DNA of 64,000 nt from Haliclystus octoradiatus (GCA_916610825.1 OU744449.1:21837793-21901792), one strand, 5' to 3'; shown: positions 12,511 to 25,949, numbered from the stretch's first letter. A program made the numbers and translations. Notes: generated by a model from the letters alone, not told the origin.

Positions 12511-15111
12511 CAATATAAGAAAAATAGGAAAATGAACAAAAGAAAAAAAGGAAAAGAAAAGGAAAGAAAGAAAAATGCAATCAAATTGGTTTTAAAATGA
12601 AATGAAATAAAATCCACATAACACATTTTTATCCTGATTGATTTACTGTGACGAGGTTATGGGTTTGTTAGAAATATTATTCTGCATCACATATACTGGA
12701 CGAGTACGGATTTATGTCGCTAAATAATACCTTTAATGCAAATTTGTCATTATTATGTAAATTATGTAAACATTGTCCTTACTATTTTCATGTTGCGTTT
12801 TCTCGTATTGTCCTTGATTGACAATATGTACGCACTTTGATTTTTGATTACATTTCCTGATTTTTTACTAGCCCAATGCAGATAGTTCTACTTCCAATAA
12901 CTTGCTCAGTAAATTCGCTTTAACACCGTGAAAGTAGGAACGATTGTATGCGATAGCATCTTGTTGATTCTGACGCCGAACACCGAAAGTTACTGCTTCT
13001 TGAAATGGAATTTCAATCCTTTGTAGATATTGATTTGTGGAATATGCAAATCTGTAGCAACTATTGAGGACATTGACGTGGTGCCTCAAAACCAATTTGA
13101 GTAGATTGTTAAGGTTGCAGCTCCCATCAATTTTTTATAACTGATTGACATCTTTCTTCACTGTTATTGTCTAAACTGTATTACTGTACTGTATAAATGT
13201 AGATGTATAGATCTATATATCGAGATTACTTCTTGGGTAGGGCGTTCGTACAGATTTTATTCACAAGTTGTGACGTATCAGAAAACGAACAAGCAAGGTT
13301 CTGCTAGAGAATGAGTTTTTGACATACAAAACAACGAGTAATATCCAGCGAGATTTCAACGTCAACGATTATTGTTATTAAAGTGATTGAAAAAAGGGAA
13401 TTTATATTATGCTTGGATGAGGTATGCTTCTTATTTTGTTTAGTTTAGCTTTATGATCTGGGTTTATTCAGATTCCTACAATAATTATTATTCTGTTTAA
13501 TTTCATGAATAGTGTTGAATAAATTAATAACAAACAGAATTCAGTTTTACCAATTTTTATCAAAATTTTTAACCCCATTCATAAAAGACAAATGTTAATA
13601 AAAAAACTAAAAGAAATGTTAAACAGTCAAACCGAACGAAACATTTCTTAAAATTAAACAATTAACTAAAAATTTGTATATAAAAAAACGCTATTAAACT
13701 GCAACGCTCTGATATTGTTCAATCTGTGTCAGAATTAGAGTACACAATGCATCTTCTTCGTTTTCTATTCTTTTTCAATTCTACTTTTGGTGACTTATTC
13801 AATATATTATGATTTACAGTTATATTGAATTCACCAACGTGGATTGAAGCACCTTCGAATAAATTGGTTGGGATTTCCCTTCGTGTAATAACTGATGTGT
13901 GCTTGTTGTTGTTTTACGCGCTTGTCTCAATTATATGTGGTTCATTTTCATTGTTTTCGGCAAATGGACACCTCAAGATATTTGACATTCTTTTCTGCTG
14001 GTTGATGTTAGCACTGCTAGGTTGAAAAAATTATTTTAACGGCCAATGTTTACATTTTTTGCCTAAAATGAAGTGGATTTTGATTGGTTACATCATTTTC
14101 CTCACACGTGAAGAAACATGATACAAGCAATATTATCGGTTATATCGTTTTATTCGCGTGAAACTGATATTGATTATTGATTGGTTAAATAAAAAACAGA
14201 CGAAAATTATAGCAACAACAGAACAATGGGAAATCTCGCTGGGTATTAAATAAAGAAGTATATAATGTAATAATATTAGAAATATTAAAACTTAAAATTG
14301 CCAATTGGATAGTGCTCAATGCTAGTGAATAGCAGAGCGTAAATAATAGTAATAATTATGAGAAGGTCAGTAAAAACACATTCTTTGGTTGTAACTTCAA
14401 GTTTCACGATATTAAACGATCATCAGACAGTAAATACTAACTACAATTGCAAACATAAACATTAACACATGGCTAGAACAGGAATGTGTTTGCAGTTTCT
14501 ATTGTTATTTTATTACATTGGTTCTATTATCTAATTGTTGGGTTATTGTTATTACATTGCTAAATTTTAGCAGCTTTAAAATTTGAAATCAATTGCGTTG
14601 TTGACCTTCTCATTAATATTATTACGATGTATAGATTTATCTATTAACTTCATTAGTAGGTACAGCTTGTTGTATGTCTTTCTGAAATGCAGACGAAATA
14701 ATACTTTGTATATTTTATATCTATCTAGTCCTTAATTGGCATGGCTTTATGAAGCATACAATGTAAACACAATAATACAATATAGTGTACATTATGACCA
14801 ATCAACAAATTTGAACAGCAAAATTCTGAATTACTGATACGGAAAATTAAAATTCTACATATTTCCTACAATTATTGTATACAGTACAATAAATGACATA
14901 TGTATATTACTTTTTATCTTATAGTTTACACACCTTTCAACATTTAAAGAATTAGACAATGATTTACCGATACATAACAATGAAAATCCTATAAATTCCC
15001 TACGATTGCTGTATATGATACACCGACTAAATGAAGATATGTCTATCACTTTATTCATCTTATCGTTTACACACGGTTATTGTCGACAATTTATATGTAT
15101 CATTAAATGTA

Positions 15112-15339
15112 TTATGAATATAGACAATTTATGTATCTATCATTATTTATCTTACATATCCACCACCACTGTTGGGTAATCTTAACGCCAGTGACATCCA
15201 AATTAGTCACAACACCAATACTTTGCATCGTTAAACCGTATTGCCTCAGCCACTTCTCCTTCTTACATTCTGTTTGACTGGGTCCAACCAAGAACTTCAA
15301 ATTGTCTTCCCGCCCTCCATTTTCGTGCGCGCGGTACAT
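15112..15339 (-). CDS. Hypothetical 75-aa ORF shared by both duplicates
   Basis: An ATG-started frame of 75 codons on the minus strand, preceded by GC-rich sequence with several CpGs, unusual for this AT-rich block. The copy at 29008-29235 keeps the frame with three amino-acid differences (Q/K, L/P and K/E), all nonsynonymous. A GTAAGA donor-like site lies after the WWWI residues, so it could be a 5' coding exon that splices on. No domain is recognised, and the absence of synonymous change does not favour selection on protein. It may be chance. Confidence 0.2.
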   Translation of the reverse strand: MYRAHENGGREDNLKFLVGPSQTECKKEKWLRQYGLTMQSIGVVTNLDVTGVKITQQWWWICKINNDRYINCLYS

Positions 15340-16907
15340 TCTGCATTAAGCTTCACCCCTCCACGTGAGATTGTAAGTGCAAATTAAACAGCTGCAAATT
15401 GCGACTCTCTATGGTCTACTATTTCTACCATTTCTTTCAATTCAAACGAAATCTGTGATTCTAATCATTATTTCTATTAGCATACAGCTTCAATATTTGC
15501 TACCATAATACGTGTTCACTGTAATGCGAAACTATTTCCTCCTACCATGCTTGCAATTCTCTCGCACTACTTTTCATTGCCAATACTTTTTTCCAAAATA
15601 CAATCGGGGGCTGCACAATTTACATATACACACATGACTGTTACTTCTTACAGCATTGCAATTGTGTTTTTTTGTAATGTACTTTTTATTGACTTTGCAG
15701 TTTTTATTTTGTATTTGAGATGTAGATGACAGATTACCATGGCATAATTCTTTGTCCCTACTCTTTCTGCCGCACCCGTCGACCCAACAACGATCAAAAA
15801 GACCCCCGGAGCCAATCGCCCTTACCACGTGCTGCTGCTACATGCTGGATATTTTTGTGTTTACCCCTTATGTATGGAATATAATAATGGGAATAGACGA
15901 ATGACCTAACACATAGATAGACTGAGGGTAGATGAACAATTGCCGTTATCTACTGATGTAGCTTATAAGGAGCTTGCAATCAATAAATTCAAAAAAAAAT
16001 TCCAATTTTTAATTCGGAAACCATTCACAGAGCTTTCATATGCATATGATGATAGTATCCTACAAGCATGATATATTGTTTATTTTTATTGATTGACATT
16101 ATCTGATTTTAATTTTTCTCAGTCACAATTTGTAGAATAAAGTCTATAGTGTATTACTCTCGGAATTGTAGAAAATAAAATGAAAATATTGGATTACCTC
16201 ACAAAATCGAACAAAGAATCAAATTTTCATTTTTATCGAGTGAATCTTTTATTCAAGAAAAAGCATAATGATCCAGCATTGTCCACAGCAGGTAAGAAAT
16301 ATAATTCATAACGATAATTTGAAAATTCTAGTTTAAAATATTTATGTTGTTGATTATTATTTAGCAACATTTGAAAAAGCATATTTCTTGAATATAAAAA
16401 ATATCTATTGAGACTTTAATTTTTTTTTCTTTGAGAGATTGGAGCTAGTTAAATACGCAGTTCATTATTTACAACCATATTACGCTACAATACAAACATG
16501 AGTATAATATAATTGCTAAACATACAACTGTAATGACTTGTTCTAGGGGAATTACTCCTATCTTTGGCCCAAAAAAGTGTGCTCATAATAGTATATAAAC
16601 TAAATTTAAATGTATAGTTCACACCTTCACAAAAGTCATTCTCAGTAAAGTGATCCAACGAGGCGTTTAATAACATTGACAGTTGAACATTAAATATAGT
16701 TATTGAATTGTTTTTCTATTTTCTAAACTCTTGATCTTGTTTTAATTCATCCACTGTTGCGTTCATCTCTAGTTAATGAATTGGTTGGCAAAAATAACCT
16801 TTCCTTCTTTTAATGTTAAACTTAAGCATTAATTAGATTTTTTCCTTCCAAATTTTCTTGATAGAGTTTCGATCCCATCCAGTACAAGTTTACGACAGTG
16901 TCAATTT

Positions 16908-18441
16908 CAAATCTTGAAAATCAGAGAAGAAGAGTTAAGTGACGTCATACTGTACAAATTTCTATCACGAATGTGTGCGCTACAACATCGCAGAATCTAT
17001 CGTCCATTCATCAACAACGACAACACTATTAAACAAATAGTTCATACCTTCCGTGAACTATGCTCTGATAGCACCACGAGAGGCAAGTAAGGAGAAGTGA
17101 GAAGGCATCAGAAAATTACGAGCCGCCTCGGCAAGTAATTTTCGCCTTCGAGTTTTCTCCTGAAGTGACTCTAGTTGTGCTATCAAAGCATAGTTCACGG
17201 AAAGTATGAACTATTTGGTTTAGAACATAGCCAGTACCGATATTTTTGACTGTTGGGTACGTTTTTGCAGGGCGGTTTCTGATCTTACAATCCATGATCA
17301 AGTATGTAATGCTCCCATTTTCGTGACGTCACAAGAAAAAAGCTGAGTCGAGATCTGTACACTTTTCTTTTTTAAATCAACTAAAAGCTGCGTGGAAAAA
17401 TTGATATCGAGAATTTATATTTCTCGATCCTCTTGAAATTAAAAAATGGGTGCTTAACATTGTTTTCTTACATAGTCATGGATTCTTATCTTTAAACAAT
17501 ATTTTCTATGTTCTTATGTGTGTTATTCATTATGGAAAACTAACTGGGAAAACTTGAAAAGGAAAGAAAATGTTTCTTACCTATAATTTGAAGAATTTCG
17601 TAAAAAGCCGTGAACGCAAAGAAAGAAATGAAACTAATAAAGATTTATTGGCTAAATGTTTGCTAATTGCCTATTTAAAATTATGATTACTTTTTAGAAT
17701 GATGCTATCTTTTATTATGGAGAAATGGTCTTATTATTTGAAATTTTAGCAGTTGATTTTGTTTAGCCTTTGTTTTGGTTTTGGTAGTTTATCGAAAGCA
17801 TTCCTTTCTATGCCAGGAATTTAGCTTTTATGCTTATATCTATAGGAACTTGCAAAAAATGTCCATAAAACGATGGGGGGATATATTATTGAAATGAATT
17901 TATGTTATGTTATGTTCTCACAATTATGAATACATGTAAAAGTTGGGAAAATTGTTTTTGAATTTTTAATTTGTGCAAAATATTTCTATACACTTTATAC
18001 ATGGTTGTTTACTGGCTAAGATATTTTCCTGCAAGCCATTTGATTTATTTGAACAACTGAGAAACTGCATGAAACAGTAACTCAATGAAATTGTATATGA
18101 CTCTAAAAATCTTCACTGTAATTGATTTTTAATTTTTATTACTTGCTAGTTCATAATGCCATATTTAAATAATTATCGGTTGTTTGGTATGTTCATAAAT
18201 TTCTTGTAATAGATAGGGTCAAACTCGGCTACGGTGAAATGGCGTTATTGGCGTTAACCAATCAAATTGCAAGAATAAATCGTAGCAAATCCTTGATATG
18301 TTCTATTTTCTAATATTTCATTTTTACGAACGAATGCTCGATAGTTGAACCGATCTTATCGTTCTCATTCGTCGTGATAGTAATTTTTATAGTATGACGT
18401 CACTTAACTTTCATTCTCCCTTTTTCAATATTTCAAATATT
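16908..18441. mobile_element. DNA element with ~60-bp imperfect TIRs (dup copy 1)
   Basis: The left sequence AGTTAAGTGACGTCATAC is reversed-complemented at about 18401-18418. Weaker pairing extends outward (TTGAAAA/TTTTTCAA) and inward (CTATCACGA). The CRE-like palindrome TGACGTCA lies within each arm. The interior has no transposase frame, so it looks non-autonomous. A foldback element is nested near its left end. The same element is present in the second duplicate. Confidence 0.5.
17034..17217. mobile_element. Foldback element (dup copy 1, right arm shortened)
   Basis: The arm CAAATAGTTCATACCTTCCG continues to GATAGCAC and is repeated in reverse complement at about 17175-17217, leaving a ~100-bp loop. 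In the second duplicate the arms extend ~25 bp further, so this copy has lost the outer part of its right arm. Confidence 0.75.
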
Positions 18442-18960
18442 TATTGTTTCAAATACTCAATCATTAATTACTCAAAAAATCCCTTTATGGAAAAAACTTG
18501 ACAAAGTAATCAAGTCACTTAGTACAACAAATTAAGCTAAAAATTTTCGATTTTCGATTCTTTTAATGAATTGACCCTATAACTTCAAACGCTTTATTCA
18601 ATTGATTTGACACAGTATCTCACAGAAGCCACTAATTAGAAGCATTGCATTTACTTGATCTCGTTATTTAAAAATCCGATTATGACCTCATCTACAAAGT
18701 ACGGATAAAAGAACAACATATCTCTGATTATTGTTCCGTAATTTACAAACTCATACTGAAACGCGAGCCTTCTGAAGAGAAATCATCGACTTTTCGAAGC
18801 ATGAAGACACTAGACATGTCTCAGTTGAAAATTGATATTATTTAACCAGAGATGTTGATTGAAAATGATATGTCAGATGATGCGGTTGTCAACAGTTATG
18901 ATCACAATTTAGCTGCGAACATTTTGAAGTTCATCTTAACCCAAAGGAAGATAACAAATA

Positions 18961-19825
18961 TGTCATATAACACAAGACAATAATAGTGGGTACCGTTCGT
19001 ATGACAGCTAGCGAGAATCTGATCTCAAACATACAATGATATGATAATATGATATTGAGGTTAATTACAAACTGAGGTCAAAGTACGTTACATCACACTT
19101 CTCCCATTTCTAGGGTTAATTAATATCTGATTAAATAAATACGAATCAAACCCTTTGCTATCGATGTTGTGCGATGACTAACAATATTTTATAAAGAAAC
19201 AAATCGAATGAAATTTGTAAGCTACGATGCCATGCTTTCAAGGCCCCCTTAACTGTCTGAAATGATGGCTCCGCCAAACTGTGGGCACGCGGAAAGTATG
19301 CGGGTTATTCGGATTTCTAACAGCCTGATTTTGATAGCCAACCAACGATCTCATCGTTGACAAATTTTCGCGCGTTCTACGTAAGTAAATGTTTTGCCAC
19401 CTCGAAACGGGAGAACAAAGCAGAGAATTATATTGGGTGTTGATCTATCAGGACAGCGAAACGCCTGTATCCAGCCGCTACCTTCATCGACAATAATGAG
19501 TACATTTCCTATATCGGGAACATGTGCAAGATCCATGTGCAGCCGCTCCCACTATAAAACGGTAGGCCACTCAGAAAATGTTTACTTGTTTAGGATACAA
19601 ATTTGCACACTGTTTACAGCTGCAAACAAACCGATCTGTGTCTATGGCCATACCAGACAACCATGTCCCTTTTGGAAGAAATCGCTGAGTCGCATTAACG
19701 CCTTGATGAGTAATATGCGCCTTACTCAAAACAGAGCGCAGTGTAATAGGGATATAGGGAAAAGAGCCACAATATATAACGTCTCTTTCAGGAATTAGCA
19801 TTGACTCAACGCGTGCGAAAGACAA
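18961..19825 (-). pseudogene. Ty3/gypsy LTR retrotransposon remnant, truncated (dup copy 1)
   Basis: The left (3') LTR, TGTCATATAAC to ATCACA, spans 18961-19097. On the minus strand the body keeps the integrase zinc-binding segment (about 19571-19825; HITHQGVNATQRFL, then CKQCANL) and the start of the catalytic core (about 19351-19536; DIGNVLIIVDEGSGWIQAF). Frames are broken, ~390 bp is missing, and everything beyond 19825, including the second LTR, has been replaced by the 209-bp array. It is the duplicate of the more complete element at 32881-34574. Confidence 0.8.
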
Positions 19826-21230
19826 TTATCTCCTTGACAATGGCGTATTTTGATTATTATGCCGCAAGTATTTTAATAAAGTAATTTAAGTAATTATGCA
19901 ACTGCTGGCTTCAACTATACGGACGTGATGACAAGGGCCCGATTAATTTCATCAACTGATTGAAATCACACTGCTGATGTATCAGATATGTCAAGTACTT
20001 AATTAACTGTGTTCTGTATATGTTTAAATATTTTCAGTCTCCTTGACAATGGCGTATTTTGATTATTATGCTGCAACAATTATAAAAAAGTAATTTAAGT
20101 AATTATGCAACTGCTGACTTCAACGATACGGACGTAATGACAATGGCCCAATTAATTTCATTAACTGATTGAAATCACACTGCTGATGTATTAGATATCT
20201 CAAGTACTTAATTAACCGTATTCTGAATGCGTTTAAATATTTCCAGTCTCCTCGACAATGGCGTAATTTGATTATTATGCTGCAAGAATTTTAAAAAAGT
20301 AATTTAAGTAATTATGCAACTGCTGGCTTCAACTATACGGACGTGATGACAAGGGCCCGTTTAATTTCATGAACTGATTGAAATCACACTGCTGATGTAT
20401 TAGATATCTCAAGTACTTAAATAACTGTATTCTGTATACGTTTAATTATTTTCAGTCTCCTTGATAATGGCGTATTTTGATTATTATGCCGAAAGAATTC
20501 TATTTAAGTAATTTAAGTAATTATGCAACTGCTAGCTTCAACGATACGGACGTGATGACAGGGGCCTAATTAATTTTATGAACTGATTGAAATCACACTG
20601 CTGATGTATTAGATATCTCAAGTACTCAATTAGCCGTATTCTGTTTATGTTTAAATATTTTCAGTCTCCTTGACAATGGCGTATTTTGATTATTATGCCG
20701 CAAGAGGCCCGATGACAGACCAGATGCCCTATTTGTTTCATCAATTGATTAAAATTGTACTGCTGATGCATTACATATCTCAAGCACTTGATTAATCGTA
20801 TTAGGTATACGTTTAAGTATTTTCGGTCTCCTTAAAAATAGCATATTTTGATTATTATGCCGCAAGAATTCTATTTAAGTAATTTAAGTAATTATGCAAC
20901 TGCTAGCTTCAACGATACGGACGTGATGACAAGGGCCCAATTAATTTCATGAACTGATTGAAATCACACTGCTGATGTATCAGATATGTCAAGTACTTAA
21001 TAAGCCGTATTCTGTTTACGTTTTAATATTTTCAGTCTCTTTGACAATGGCGGATTTTAATAATTATGCCGCGATAACTTTATTTAAGTAATTCAAGTAT
21101 TTTAGCAATTGCAGGCTTCCACGATACGGGTTTGATGACAGGTGCCCGATTAATTTCAACAATTGATTGAAATTGCACTATTGATGTAGGAGAGATCTAA
21201 AATACTGTAATTATTTAGACCATCATGAAA
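19826..21230 (+). repeat. 209-bp tandem array upstream of gene A (7 units)
   Basis: The marker TCCTTGACAATGGCG or a close variant recurs at about 19831, 20040, 20249, 20458, 20667, 20829 and 21038. The spacings are 209, 209, 209, 209, 162 (a shortened unit) and 209 bp. Units also share GATACGGACGTGATGACA and AACTGATTGAAATCACACTG. The last, diverged unit runs into gene A's immediate 5' flank. The same GATGACAGGTGCCC...TGATTGAAAT motif occurs once upstream of gene B (about 42308-42355). The monomer is therefore related to the FReD gene 5' flank, amplified only at gene A. Confidence 0.9.
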
Positions 21231-21335
21231 TTTAAACACCTGTAAGATCAATTAATAAGTGTATTTTTATTTTGAGATTTAGTATGCTTCTAATTCGACA
21301 CTGATAGCTACTGATTAAGTCCGATAGCAAGCAAA

Positions 21336-24300
21336 ATGAATATCTCTAACATTTTATCATTACTCATGCTCATAAGTATCAGTTATTCTCCAGCTGAATC
21401 AACATCAATGGTACCAACAACACAATGCGCTAATAATGCTAACATTACAAAGCGTATTTTTGAAGGAAAGATCATTAACAATTCGTCAGTTCCTGAAATG
21501 ATGATTGTGCGCAATCAAAGTCTTCATTTGTGTATTCATCATTGTGAAAAAAAGACAAATGGTTGTGTTGGTCTGAGTAGTAACAGTATTACAAAGACAT
21601 GTTTACTCTTTAATTCCACTATGATTATCAACTCTCTGGTCAATGACTCAAGCACAACAACTGTTTTAATCTTGCCTGTAAGTATAATTACTATAGCTAT
21701 ATAACACGAGAACTAAAATTTGAGTTTCACCATCTTAGCTCTCATGCAGTATAGTTATCTTCCTATTCGCAAATTGTGTATGCATGATGCATGAATGAAA
21801 GGCCGTAGAGAAAGAGGTTAAGTGAGAAAAGGTGTTATAAATGCGGGCATTGTCCAGTAAGTCACGGAAACGTCTGGATCTACGGCATATTGTAGAACGT
21901 CAATTGCAACGGTTTAATATTTGTTAATTCAAAAAAAAAAGTTTCAATTCAGTTGCTCGTATAATATTCTCACATGTTGTTGTAATGTCACCTTGATGAT
22001 ATAGTTACTTTTGTACATATATAAATCAGTGTTAAAACATGATAGCGAGGTTCCAATTAATTTATTATCAAAAACAAAAGTCGGCAGCCAGAGTTGGAGA
22101 ACAATTGAATAGTTTGAGTAATGAAGTAGATTTAAAATTAAGACCTACTTTTACTGTCTGTTATGCGGGTACTTATAGCTATTAAATTATGAGAGCAGAA
22201 TAATACGACCAAGCTCGTTCAGCTATCCGAATAGAATCAATGTTATAATATAAATGACAGGGGCTACAAACAGAGGAGAGGGGAAGCCGATATTGCAATA
22301 CGCACTGGCATAACATACCCCGCTTATAAAAAATCACCGTCCCTGTGATTATCTAGATATATAAAATTAATAATAGCATAAAGTAAAATTAGATAATTAA
22401 TATAATTTTAAGCCACAACGCTCGTATTATAGCAGTACCAAGAAACAGGTGTTTCTGATGTAAATCTTCTAAATATTCAATAATGTATTTATTAAATATT
22501 GCGTGTTTGCCATACATTTTTGAAAATGATAGTACGGTCCACCGTGCATTATTGAAATGTGTGAACAATATAATAGAGAGCGCATAATAGCGAGACAAGA
22601 GAAAAGCATGGAAAATGCTTTTCATCAGTATAGATCATGGAAACACATCACAGAGATCTTGGCTAAATCGTTAAATAAATTGAATAAGCTGTGTATAGAA
22701 TTAATTCCAGATTAAGATTGAATAAATTTGATTTAAGTAGGTACTGCAAGCCCTTTCAATAGGCCGCACATCAGTTTAAATTATATTGATTTCAATTTCC
22801 ATTTGCTTGCCTAAACAAATAGTACATCTTATAGCTAATTTTGACACATAAAATGAACGAATGAATGAATGAAAACTTTTAAGTAATATTACTCGATGTT
22901 GTATTATTTATAGCTTTGCTATCATTAATTTGATTTGGCATTTGTTTTTACGTCAACAGAGGCGATGTAAAGATATTGTTAATGGTATGTATACTATGTA
23001 TATATATTCAGAATACTTCCTGTGAAGTGCGGGGTACGGGTTTATTTAAATCCTTGAATTTGCAAGGCGCAGAGCCTGAGACGAGCTATGAATTGTGGGC
23101 CCTAATCCTATTTTTAATGCAAATATTTTAATACTATTATAAATATAACTGCTTGTAAAAATTTATTAAGTTATCTTGAGATTGATCAATATAGTAGTGA
23201 TCGAAACATGATTCTAATAAAATAATAAATTATTGTTGCTACAAATCGCATTTCTGTCAAAACAATGTTTATTACAAAGACATAAGGCAACATCGCTTCC
23301 GTTCAAAGTAATAAAAGTCTTTAAAATTATGTAAAATTACAATCTAAACGAATTTCGATTAGTTTTTCCTTCAATCCCATGCGCTTTGCAATTTGCTTGA
23401 AACATTGCGAATGTGATATTTCATAAAGAGATGTCATCAAACAATTACCTACTATAAAATTTCAAATCAAATGCTGATACAAGTGAAGTTGATAAGGCAC
23501 ATCACATGTTGTTGTACTTGTTCAATGAAACAATATTGATCATGTTATCATGTTTTTGATTTACCGGAATCGATTTGAAAGTTTTAGCAGCCACGTCATG
23601 AATGTTGATTGATTGAACTCTTTTCAAATTTTGAGTATCTATATACGTATTTATTCAGCCATAAACAACATCGCTTTTAATTGTTGCGCATTTATGCATC
23701 AACTTCCTTACAATCCCAACCTGCTATACAAACGCTAATTAATGGAAACGTTTTTAAGTGATACCTACCTATTGTTTATATTTATGATTTTCAGGCAAAG
23801 TAACAGGATGGACCATCTTACAAAGACGGTTTGACGGAAGTGTTGATTTTTATCGTGATTGGCTATCTTACAAACGAGGATTTGGTGATCTTTGTGATGA
23901 ATTTTGGCTCGGATTAGATGAAGCTCATTTACAAACAAAAGATGTTAATGCAACATTGAGATTTGACTTATGGGATGGAAATGATCATCACTACAGGGAA
24001 TATTACGAGGCTTCAATTCCAGATGAATCCGAAAACTACATGTTGAAGTTCAATGGAACACAAGGTATTGAAATCTTTGATAGAGCTAATTCAGGTTAAG
24101 AATGACAGTGTATAAACTCGATACTTCTTCGAATACTCTTCTATGTAGTGATTTGATTGGCTACCTCCCGTGTTTGGATCATGCAAGACAAAACAACTTG
24201 ATCATCACGCTAGAGATAAAACACCCAAAAGTATAAGTAATTGTAAATAGATAGTTAATTATGTTCGCATCGTTGGTTATATATATATATATATATATAT

Positions 24301-25702
24301 TTCATAATACTATAATTAAAAGCATTCTGCATCTTTGAGTCACTTTATTTTGTCATGGTGGTAATTTCGAGACAAAATCAAAATCAGTACAAAACAGGTT
24401 GAATCCTTTATCTCGAGTCCTTAACATCACAATAAAAAACAATGAACAGCGTAAAATATGAGCAGCACATAAAATTACCACGTCAACAAATACAATAGCA
24501 ACAACAATACAATTGGGCTAATATACAAGCTTGACATCATTTGTTTAGATAAATGGTTTTGACATAACATATCATAGGCATACAAACAGTCACAGATCAA
24601 ACAAGCCTTTCAATAAGAATAAACCCTCGTTAACTTTGTGCCATTTAATAGGAAAGCTTGCAGTGGGATTCAAAGATAGTGTTTAACCTCAGTAAAATTT
24701 TATTTTACTACAATAAAAGGCTGCAAACAAATTTTCAAAACAGAAGAAACGAGAAACGAGAAAATTTTCAACGTTCGTTCAACTGAATCTAAAGTGGTTC
24801 AAAAGTAAACCTCTAGATCTATGATTCGAAGAAAGTCGAGATACGACGAAGACGTGAAGGTTTATAGGAGATTTATATTGATGTAATACGTAACATGTTT
24901 TAGGGTAATTCGTTAAAAAATAGTAAAGATATATCATTCCACAAGAAGGTTACTGACACAAGAAGGTTACTTCAACGAGAAGCCGTGTGTTTCGGTTATC
25001 TGATACCAACACTTGTGATGCTGGGAGACACTCGAAACCTGATAAATACTGGCCCTACGGGCTCGTGTTTTTCTAATGCTATCTGGTGTTTTCCAACTCG
25101 TTGATATCAGAGAATCCTAACAAGGCTGCGTGCAGGAACGTTTTAATCACATTAGAAAACTGTATATTCTCAGAACATCATAACTGACTGAATTTATTTT
25201 TATCAAAATTTATTTTCTTGGACAAACGAATGATGATTCTGTTTTGAAATAGGATAATGTTTATAAAAATCTTCATTACTTCACTATCCAGAGTGAATTT
25301 ATCATCTTGATTGTGAAAAGGCAGAAAGACTTATTTCTTTATGTCGTTAGAACACCAACCGTACAGGCATGTAAGTTTGAGTACTACGTTGGTTATGTCA
25401 CCATTTAATTATATTTCATTATATATATTTTACTCATTTCAATTTAAGGGAATGCTGGCGATGCGATGAATCTAGCGAATGGACAAATGTTTACAACAAA
25501 AGACAGAGATAATGATAGATATGAACAGGTGAATTGTGCTGTTATGTACTCTGGTGCTTGGTGGTATAAAAGATGTCACAGTGCAAATCTCAACGGTATT
25601 TACAATTCAACAATGTACGGAAAAGGTGTCAATTGGTTATCAATCACAGGATTTGAACGGTCATTATCCAGAACTGAAATCAAAATTAAACAGAATTGTT
25701 AA
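21336..25702 (+). CDS. Gene A: secreted PAN-like/fibrinogen-related protein (4 exons)
   Basis: Predicted exons 21336-21677, 22960-22984, 23795-24064 and 25449-25702, all with GT-AG introns and consistent phases (0, 1, 1), give 296 aa. Residues 1 to about 22 form a hydrophobic signal peptide. Residues 31-89 carry cysteines at 31, 66, 70, 77 and 89 with a LHLCIHHCEKKTNGC block typical of PAN/apple-like folds, plus several NxS/T sites. The FReD starts at GWTILQRRFDGS (127) and keeps the calcium-site-like DRDND (231-235), the GAWWYKRC-H-ANLNG binding segment (248-262) and the cysteine pair 242/255. The usual A-subdomain (about 30 aa ending in a YCDM-like motif) is missing. The likely role is an extracellular, ficolin-like recognition lectin. 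An AATAAA lies at 25926. No expression evidence exists, so the tiny 25-nt exon 2 rests on phase and on conservation with gene B. Confidence 0.85.
24278..24301. repeat. (TA)n microsatellite in gene A intron 3
   Basis: An uninterrupted TA run. The rest of intron 3 (24065-25448) aligns in part with gene B intron 3 near both ends and holds no other recognisable element. Introns 1 and 2 of gene A also show nothing I can name. Confidence 0.85.
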
Positions 25703-25949
25703 AACTTTGCAAGTAAAACTTCAAACAGTCAAATATATGCACATAAATTGACTATTTTCACCTTTAAAGCATGCACAAAATGTCTATATTGCACTTCAAA
25801 CTCGATTGATGGTTAGCTATGTTTGGAGTTAATCATAAAGAGTAAAATATTTGTCACATTATCAATAATTGTATCTATCCACATTATATCAATTATAAAT
25901 TTGTAAGCATATATGAATATTATAGAATAAATAATATAGAAATTTAAGA

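Larger units (their letters stand above)
11775..19825. repeat. Segmental duplication, copy 1 (~8 kb)
   Basis: Near-collinear with about 25695-34135 (spacing ~13.9 kb), with scattered substitutions and small indels. The left boundary lies where gene A's stop codon and 3' flank begin in copy 2. Copy 1 therefore starts with the 3' flank of a fibrinogen-related gene whose last exon is missing. Relative to copy 2 it lacks about 390 bp inside the gypsy remnant (33075-33465 equivalent). It ends abruptly inside that remnant where the 209-bp array starts. Long stretches (for example 13100-14850 and 15840-16900) hold no gene I can support. Confidence 0.9.

Noticed and set aside
12868..13095. 75-codon minus-strand frame in duplication copy 1
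   Set aside because: It begins at TTG rather than ATG, and copy 2 has an extra base that shifts the frame. Coding function is unlikely.
13825..14025. Hydrophobic 66-codon plus-strand frame
   Set aside because: The duplicate at about 27720-27830 has a stop in the middle.
19394..19798. 134-codon plus-strand frame
   Set aside because: It is the antisense shadow of the gypsy integrase remnant.
19826..21230. CRISPR-like array
   Set aside because: The units are contiguous 209-bp repeats without short repeat/spacer structure, in eukaryotic DNA.
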